From assembly GCA_964412395.1 (NCBI GenBank), contig CAYPOY010000274.1:1-7198 (forward strand): DNA of 7,198 bases, read 5' to 3'. Source of the DNA: CAYPOY01 sp964412395 (GTDB lineage: Bacteria; Chloroflexota; Anaerolineae; B4-G1). The first letter of the stretch is position 1. Each line of letters opens with the position of its first letter. Under the pieces are notes generated by a model. It did no database searches. It saw only the letters and a list, made by a program, of their open reading frames with translations, and was not told where the DNA came from. This document shows positions 1-4,885 of the stretch, piece after piece. The position numbers and the translations under genes were made by a program.

Positions 1-846
1 CTAACCCTGGGCTTGCTGCGCCCGGCCTGGCTGCGGGTGCAGCGGCGCGACTTGACTCGGCTGATTGCCCTGGGCAGTGGCCTGGGCGCGTTTCACGTTT
101 TTTGGAACCTGGGCGTGTTGCTCAACGGGGCAGCAGTGGCGACAGTGCAGCAAGCAGCTATGCCGGCTATTGTCGCTGTTGCTGCCTGGCTGCTCTGGGG
201 TGAACCGCTGACGCGCCGCAAGGTGCTGGCCATTGTCCTGACCTTCGCCGGCACGGTGCTGGTATCTGGTCTGGACGTTCTGGGGAGGGCTAAGCTGACT
301 GCGCCGGGGCTGCTGGTAGGTTTGGGTATCCCTATAACCTATGCTAGCTACAACCTTCTTGGCAAGAAGATAAGCGCACGCTATCGTTCTCCAACCGTAT
401 TGGTCTATAGCTTTGGCTTTGGAGCGCTGACTTTGCTGCCTTTTCAGTTTTTCACTCCGCAGCCCTGGCCCGTGCCCTCTTCGACCTGGATCTGGTTCGC
501 GGCCTTGATCAGCCTCTCCACTATCATCCCCTGGTCTGTCTACACATTCGGATTGGGGCGACTGCCGGCGAGCGTGGCCAGCATCCTGGCTATGGCAGAA
601 ATCCCTGTTGTCTCCGTTTATGCTTACTTTCTTCTGGGCGAGCGGCTGACGGTCACGCAGTTCGTCGGGGCAGCTATGGTGGTTACCGGCGTGCTTTTAC
701 TCTTCCGGCGAAGACAGAGCAGTGACACCGAACGATTGGACGAGTCCTTCGCTCATAGCAGGCCTGTGACCCGTGTCTTTAGCGGCCAAAGCCGCCGGGT
801 CCGCGACCCAGCGGGGGCAGGGGGAGGACAGCAAGATGGCGAATAA
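1..846 (+). CDS. EamA/DMT-family membrane transporter, 5' end missing
   Basis: This is probably an inner-membrane permease of the drug/metabolite transporter superfamily, which exports or imports small metabolites; the substrate cannot be told. The frame is open to the left window edge, so the TTG at 13 is not a credible start. The visible 281 codons contain what look like the last helices of the first EamA repeat, with the hallmark helix followed by WGEPLTRRKVLAI and a glycine-rich helix. A complete second repeat follows, ending with AEIPVVSVYAYFLLGERLT and a final helix before RRR. About two N-terminal helices are missing. After the last helix comes a hydrophilic tail of roughly 45 residues, longer than usual for the family, and its final codons overlap the next gene by 11 bp. 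The family call is firm; the substrate is unknown. Confidence 0.88.
   Translation, partial: LTLGLLRPAWLRVQRRDLTRLIALGSGLGAFHVFWNLGVLLNGAAVATVQQAAMPAIVAVAAWLLWGEPLTRRKVLAIVLTFAGTVLVSGLDVLGRAKLTAPGLLVGLGIPITYASYNLLGKKISARYRSPTVLVYSFGFGALTLLPFQFFTPQPWPVPSSTWIWFAALISLSTIIPWSVYTFGLGRLPASVASILAMAEIPVVSVYAYFLLGERLTVTQFVGAAMVVTGVLLLFRRRQSSDTERLDESFAHSRPVTRVFSGQSRRVRDPAGAGGGQQDGE
821..828 (+). promoter_or_regulatory. Ribosome binding site fixing the deacylase start
   Basis: GGGGAGGA lies 7 nt before the ATG at 836. It sits inside the 3' coding end of the transporter gene, so translation of the two genes is probably coupled. It argues against the longer reading frame that opens upstream at 773. Confidence 0.75.
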
Positions 847-1393
847 AAAGAAGGGTATGGCCAGGACAATGCCAATGCGGGTGTTGGAGGAGCAGGAGAT
901 TCCCTACGAGCCGCTTCGTCAGGCCCACAAACAGCACACAGCCGAAGGAGTGGCAGAGGACCTGGGAGTCCCTGTGGCCCAGGTGGTCAAGGCGATGATC
1001 ATCCAGCGTTCTGACCGCCGGTTTGTGCTTGTGGTGATCCCTGGTGACCGGCGTCTCAGTCTCAAGAAGGTCGACGCAGCGCTGAGTGACAAAAAAGTGA
1101 CGCTGGCGTCGGAGCGGGACGTGCAACGGGTGACCGGTTACCGGGTGGGGGCGGTGTCAGTGTTGGGTTTCCGCCGTCCGGACGTTGCTGCCTGCGTAGA
1201 CGAGAGGATCCTGGAGCAGGAAACGGTGATCATCAGCGCGGGCCGTCCAGACGTCGGGCTGGCCCTCTCGCCCGACGATCTGGTGCGAGCGCTGGACGGG
1301 GCCCAGTTGGGCGATTTCTGCGATGAGGGGTACCTCCCCCCCAAGTTTGGGGGGGACTGGGGGGGGGCTGACTGGCGACGGCGAGAGAATTAA
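836..1393 (+). CDS. YbaK/ProX-family aminoacyl-tRNA deacylase (Cys-tRNA(Pro) deacylase-like)
   Basis: Members of this family hydrolyse mischarged aminoacyl-tRNA in trans (for example Cys-tRNA(Pro) or Ala-tRNA(Pro)) in the cytoplasm, protecting translation fidelity. The ATG at 836 is chosen for its strong Shine-Dalgarno sequence. The 185-residue product starts with a short lysine-rich stretch. It then shows the family fold: an N-terminal helix (RVLEEQEIPYE), the helix carrying the conserved lysine (VAQVVKAMII, K52), beta strands FVLVVIPGDRRL, the GYRVGAVSVLG loop (101-111) and IISAGRPDVGLALSPDDLV (132-150). The loop departs from the usual G-G-x-S-P-x-G pattern: A replaces the second glycine and V replaces the proline. 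The protein seems longer than the usual 155-165 residues. The last 20 or so residues (LPPKFGGDWGGADWRRREN) are encoded by a C-run/G-run palindrome and look added. Exact tRNA substrate is unclear; EbsC/YbaK-type is the best guess. Confidence 0.87.
   Translation: MANKKKGMARTMPMRVLEEQEIPYEPLRQAHKQHTAEGVAEDLGVPVAQVVKAMIIQRSDRRFVLVVIPGDRRLSLKKVDAALSDKKVTLASERDVQRVTGYRVGAVSVLGFRRPDVAACVDERILEQETVIISAGRPDVGLALSPDDLVRALDGAQLGDFCDEGYLPPKFGGDWGGADWRRREN
1335..1367. repeat. C-run/G-run palindrome followed by a second G-run
   Basis: Arms TCCCCCCCAA (1335-1344) and TTGGGGGGGA (1347-1356) are perfect complements with GT between them, and ACT then separates them from a run of nine G (1359-1367). The element lies in the 3' end of the deacylase gene and encodes its atypical glycine/proline/tryptophan tail. 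It can fold as a very stable hairpin, and the two G-runs could also form a G-quadruplex. Similar palindromes occur as dispersed repeats in some bacterial genomes, but only one copy is visible here, so that origin is inference. Confidence 0.7.
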
Positions 1394-3399
1394 TGGCTGT
1401 TACTTTAGGCATTGATACAGGGGGCACGTATACCGACGCAGTGCTGGTAGACCACGCCAGCGGTGCAGTGCTGGCCGGATCCAAGGCCCTGACCACCCGT
1501 AACGACTTGTCGGTTGGCATTGGGCGAGCCGTGGCAGCGGCCTTCGACGGGCAAACCGTATCCCCCGCCGAGGTGAGCCTGGTGGCCCTTTCGACTACCA
1601 TGGCCACCAACGCTATCGTCGAGGGGCAGGGCAGCCCGGTTTGTTTGCTGCTCATCGGTTACGACCAGGAGTTGATCCGGCAATACGGGTTTGAGCGCGA
1701 CCTGGTGACTCAAAACGTGGTTTACCTGCGCGGTGGCCACAATGTGGCGGGCGACGAGGTCGAGCCCCTGGACGAAACGGCAGCGCGAGAGGCCATCCTG
1801 ACCTGGCGCGACCAGGTGGAGGCCTTTGCCGTATCAGGTTATTTTGGCGTGCGCAACCCGGCCCACGAACTGCGCGTGCGGGCGCTGGTGGAAGAGTTGA
1901 CCGATCTGCCGGTCGCCTGCGGCCACGAGTTGACAACCCGCCTCAACGCGGTGCGCCGGGCGACGACGGCAGCCCTCAACGCCCGGTTGATCCAGTTGCT
2001 GCGGGAACTCATCGTCACTGTTCGTCGCACCTTGCAAGAGCTGGACATCGTGGCACCGTTGATGGTCGTCAAAGGGGATGGCTCGCTGGTGCGGGCCGAG
2101 TGGGCCATGTGGCGACCCATCGAGACGATCCTTTCGGGGCCGGCGGCCAGCGTGGTCGGTGCCTGGCACCTGGCGGGCCGTCGTGACGTGTGGGTGGTGG
2201 ACGTGGGCGGTACGACGACCGACATCGCCGCGCTGCGCGATGGTCGCCCCCGGCTGAACCCGGAGGGTGCGCAAGTCGGCGAGTGGCGGACGATGGTCGA
2301 AGCGGTGGACGTCCACACGGTGGGGCTGGGCGGCGACAGCCACGTGCGCCTGGATGAGGAAGGCCGGCTGGTCATCGGTCCCCAGCGCGTGGTGCCACTG
2401 TGCCTGATGGCCAGCGAGCATCCCAAAATCCTGGACGAACTGCGACGACAGGTGATGGCGCGCCAGCGAGAGAGTCTGGTCGGGCAGTTCGTGCTGGCGC
2501 AGCGCCGGCCAGCCAATGTGCTCTCAGAGCAAGATCAGGTCTTGTTGCGTCACCTGTCTGCAGGCCCCCAGTCGTTGACCTCGCTGGTCGAAGCGCTGCG
2601 CTACGGCTCACTGGTTATGCGGCAGATCGAAGGTCTGGAGACGCGGCGGCTGGTTCTACGGGCTGGCTTCACGCCCACCGATGCACTGCACGTCATGGGG
2701 CGCTTTGGACTTTGGGACGCCGAAGCGTCGCGGCTTGGGGCGGAACTTTTGGCTGTGCAGGCGGGCCTGTCGTCCGAAGCATTTTGCGAGCGGGTGGTCT
2801 CTGGTGTGTCGAACCGGGTGACGACGGCGCTGGTCAGCAAGGTGCTGGGCGACGAAGCTATGCTGCCTGACTGGGAGCGAGAGCCCTCGGCGACGGCGCT
2901 GCTGAACCGGGCGCTGGGGAACGTCCCCGAATCGGACCTGGGTTGCCAGTTGTGGCTCCGTCAGCCAATCATCGCCGTCGGCGCGCCGGTGGAAGCCTAC
3001 ATGCCTCGTGTGGCGGAGCAACTGCGTACCGAGTTGGTCATCCCTCGCCACGCTGAGGTGGCGAACGCCGTGGGCGCTGTGGCTGGCGGTGTGGTGCAGC
3101 AACTGCGGGTGATCATCCGCCCGTTGAGCGCCGGTCAGCACTTTCGCCTGCACCTGCCCGACGGGGTGCGCGACTTTTCCACCACGGAAGAAGCGGTGGC
3201 CTATGCCCGGCAAGTCGTGCCCGTTCAATTAAAGGCACTGGCCCGGCAGGCAGGTGCCGAGCAGGTCGAGGTGCAGATGATCCGCGTGGACCGAGTTGCG
3301 CCAGTCGCGGGGGGGTGGGGACAGGAGATTTATCTGAGCACGGAATTGACGTTCACGGCTGTGGGACGGCCCAGCCTGACACGGGAAACGTACGGATAG
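1393..3399 (+). CDS. Hydantoinase/oxoprolinase-family protein (HyuA-like)
   Basis: This looks like an ASKHA-fold, ATP-dependent protein of the N-methylhydantoinase A / 5-oxoprolinase group. Studied members open cyclic amide rings such as hydantoins or 5-oxoproline using ATP. The ATG overlaps the deacylase stop as TAATG with only a weak purine stretch (GAGAGA) upstream, which suggests translational coupling. Visible motifs in the 668 residues: phosphate-1 loop GIDTGGTYTD (6-15), STTMATNAIVEG (68-79), KGDGSL (227-232), ETILSGPAASVVGA (244-257), phosphate-2 loop VVDVGGTTTDIA (268-279), VGLGGDS (310-316) and ANAVGAVAGG near 557-566. Residues about 376-436 look like an inserted winged-helix segment, ending GLETRRLVLRAGFTPTD. 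The protein is complete but of the short type, and no HyuB partner is next to it: the following gene is convergent. The family is clear; the substrate is unknown and an activity other than hydantoinase is quite possible. Confidence 0.9.
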   Translation: MAVTLGIDTGGTYTDAVLVDHASGAVLAGSKALTTRNDLSVGIGRAVAAAFDGQTVSPAEVSLVALSTTMATNAIVEGQGSPVCLLLIGYDQELIRQYGFERDLVTQNVVYLRGGHNVAGDEVEPLDETAAREAILTWRDQVEAFAVSGYFGVRNPAHELRVRALVEELTDLPVACGHELTTRLNAVRRATTAALNARLIQLLRELIVTVRRTLQELDIVAPLMVVKGDGSLVRAEWAMWRPIETILSGPAASVVGAWHLAGRRDVWVVDVGGTTTDIAALRDGRPRLNPEGAQVGEWRTMVEAVDVHTVGLGGDSHVRLDEEGRLVIGPQRVVPLCLMASEHPKILDELRRQVMARQRESLVGQFVLAQRRPANVLSEQDQVLLRHLSAGPQSLTSLVEALRYGSLVMRQIEGLETRRLVLRAGFTPTDALHVMGRFGLWDAEASRLGAELLAVQAGLSSEAFCERVVSGVSNRVTTALVSKVLGDEAMLPDWEREPSATALLNRALGNVPESDLGCQLWLRQPIIAVGAPVEAYMPRVAEQLRTELVIPRHAEVANAVGAVAGGVVQQLRVIIRPLSAGQHFRLHLPDGVRDFSTTEEAVAYARQVVPVQLKALARQAGAEQVEVQMIRVDRVAPVAGGWGQEIYLSTELTFTAVGRPSLTRETYG

Positions 3400-3411
3400 C
3401 CAATTCGCCCC

Positions 3412-4788
3412 TTACTGCTCCGGCGGTTGGTAATCGGCCCCCAGGATGACGGAGATGTCGTAGTCGACGTTAGGGTCGGCCCAGTGCACTATGGCCGTTG
3501 GCGGAAGGCCGAGGAGACGGGCCAGGTACTCGGCTGTGTAGGTCTTGCCTGTGTAGACGATGATCAGCGACTCAGCATAATCGGATTGATCTGCGTTGTC
3601 AGCAGGCACGACCCGCAAACCCTGCTGCGTGAGATAATCGGCCGTGAACATGGCCAACCCCGCCGCTATCGTCCCGTTCAACACCTTGATGGTGGCTGCC
3701 TCGGCCGCCAGGCGCACGGCAGGGTCGTCTGCTTGCTGGGGTAAGGGGGCTTCGGCGGTGAAGATGTAATCCCGCATTTCCCGAATGCGGTCGCGCAGTG
3801 GGATCAGTACCTGTTGCCCGTCGGGTGTAGTCCAGAACTGGGTATAATGCTCGTCAACCACGCCGTAGTGGATATTCTCGGGCTCCACTTCGCTCGCCAG
3901 TTGTGCCAGCGCAATGACCTGGTCCAGCGTCAGGTTGGTCACCACTGAGTCTTGCAACGTCTGCCAGAGTTCGGGTGTGCGGGGCGCCAGTTGAGGCAGC
4001 AGGTCGAGCCGTGTGACTTGCTCAAACACTGCCAGGAGGATCTGTTGTTGGCGCTTGGCGCGGTCGAAGTCACCACCGGCGGTGTGACGGGTGCGGGCAT
4101 ACTTGAGCGCCATCTCGCCGTTGAAATGCTGCGAGCCAGCCGGGATGTACAGCGGGTCGTAGCCGTATGCCTCGTCGGGGTAGGCGGGGTCTGCAATCTC
4201 CTCCTCCACATAGACGTCAATCCCACCGATAAGGTCTACCAGTCGCTCGAAGGCGGTGAAGTTGACGCGCGCATAATAGTGGATGGGGACACCAAGGTTG
4301 TACTGCACAGTCTTGGCCGCGAGCGCCGGGCCGCCACCAGGATAGTCGTGGAGTTCGCCGAGGTAGTGAGCGGTGTTGATGCGTCCCTCCTCATAATTGG
4401 GAATTGGCACCCACAGGTCGCGCGGGATGGAGAGCATCCCGCCACTCACCGTGACCGGGTCTATCGTCAACACCAACATCGTGTCGGTACGCCAGGGGCC
4501 CTGTTCGTGCTCGCGCTGGTCAATACCCATCACCAGAATATTGACGCGCTCGGTGTCCTCCCACCGTGGCAGCGGCTTTCCCGGTTCGTAAACTACGCTG
4601 CCGGTCTCATTATCCTCCGTGGTGAAAGCGGGCAACATATCGGAAGCGGCGATGAACTGCCGCACCTGGTCGAAGACGAACAGTCCCGCTGCACCAGCGA
4701 CCATCAGAAAGAGCACGACCAGGCCTGTAGTGAAGAGTTTTTGAACCACACCGCTCGAGCGCTGTCTCCGCTTTGCACTGCGCCGCAC
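3412..4788 (-). CDS. LCP (LytR-CpsA-Psr) family wall-polymer ligase with LytR_C domain
   Basis: LCP proteins transfer polymers such as teichoic acids, capsules or arabinogalactan from undecaprenyl-pyrophosphate carriers onto peptidoglycan, on the outer face of the membrane. I chose the GTG at 4788 because GGGAGG ends 6 nt upstream of it. The ATG at 4794 abuts that sequence and would have no spacer; the frame opens further up only at a TTG (4848) beyond a leader hairpin. Numbering from the GTG: a basic cytoplasmic start (RRSAKRRQR), one membrane helix (18-39), then the LCP domain with RTDT (100-103), SIPRD (120-124), NTAHYLGE (138-145), YARTRH (230-235) and GDFDRAKRQQ (239-248). These are the conserved Arg/Asp positions expected for pyrophosphate and metal binding, so it looks active. 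A LytR_C domain follows (IKVLNGT at 367 to the C-terminus). The length, 458 residues, is normal for the two-domain form. It follows the propeller protein on the same strand but has a likely promoter of its own. Confidence 0.92.
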   Translation of the reverse strand: MRRSAKRRQRSSGVVQKLFTTGLVVLFLMVAGAAGLFVFDQVRQFIAASDMLPAFTTEDNETGSVVYEPGKPLPRWEDTERVNILVMGIDQREHEQGPWRTDTMLVLTIDPVTVSGGMLSIPRDLWVPIPNYEEGRINTAHYLGELHDYPGGGPALAAKTVQYNLGVPIHYYARVNFTAFERLVDLIGGIDVYVEEEIADPAYPDEAYGYDPLYIPAGSQHFNGEMALKYARTRHTAGGDFDRAKRQQQILLAVFEQVTRLDLLPQLAPRTPELWQTLQDSVVTNLTLDQVIALAQLASEVEPENIHYGVVDEHYTQFWTTPDGQQVLIPLRDRIREMRDYIFTAEAPLPQQADDPAVRLAAEAATIKVLNGTIAAGLAMFTADYLTQQGLRVVPADNADQSDYAESLIIVYTGKTYTAEYLARLLGLPPTAIVHWADPNVDYDISVILGADYQPPEQ

Positions 4789-4794
4789 TGTCAT

Positions 4795-4800
4795 CCTCCC
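4795..4800 (-). promoter_or_regulatory. Ribosome binding site of the LCP gene
   Basis: On the minus strand GGGAGG is followed by ATGACA and then GTG. The 6-nt spacing to GTG is ideal, whereas the ATG directly touches the site. This decides the start in favour of GTG at 4788. Confidence 0.7.
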
Positions 4801-4805
4801 GACAA

Positions 4806-4830
4806 AGCACCGCCTATTTATAGCGGTGCT
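4806..4830 (-). promoter_or_regulatory. Leader hairpin upstream of the LCP gene
   Basis: AGCACCGC and GCGGTGCT form a perfect 8-bp stem around a 9-nt AT-rich loop, placed between the predicted promoter and the ribosome binding site. In the minus direction it is followed by TTTGTC, too poor in T for a good intrinsic terminator. It may be a weak attenuator, an mRNA-stabilising structure or an operator; the sequence does not tell which. Confidence 0.5.
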
Positions 4831-4864
4831 AGAGTTATCAGACCTCAATCAGGCTGCCGGGCAG

Positions 4865-4873
4865 ATTATAACA
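4865..4873 (-). promoter_or_regulatory. Extended -10 promoter for the LCP gene
   Basis: TGTTATAAT on the minus strand is a perfect extended -10 (TGnTATAAT) with no good -35 at normal spacing, as extended -10 promoters allow. It lies in the gap just after the upstream gene's stop. Transcription would start near 4858, giving a leader of about 70 nt that carries the hairpin. A small palindrome GATTGC-A-GCAATC (4875-4887) sits directly upstream and could be an operator. Confidence 0.55.
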
Positions 4874-4885
4874 CGATTGCAGCAA

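Noticed and set aside
773..835. Upstream extension of the deacylase reading frame
   Set aside because: The strong GGGGAGGA site sits 7 nt before the ATG at 836, and the extension resembles no family N-terminus and overlaps the transporter.
1359..1371. Programmed frameshift on the G-run fusing the deacylase to the HyuA-like protein
   Set aside because: The -1 frame reaches a TGA at 1369-1371 before the next gene, so no fusion would result.
1834..2516. Two long - strand open frames opposite the HyuA-like gene
   Set aside because: Composition rich in His/Arg/Ser with no motifs; typical shadows of a GC-rich coding region.
3843..3848. TATAAT on the + strand inside the LCP gene
   Set aside because: No -35 at usual spacing (TTGCCC is 23 nt away) and no TGn extension; it reads as ordinary coding sequence.
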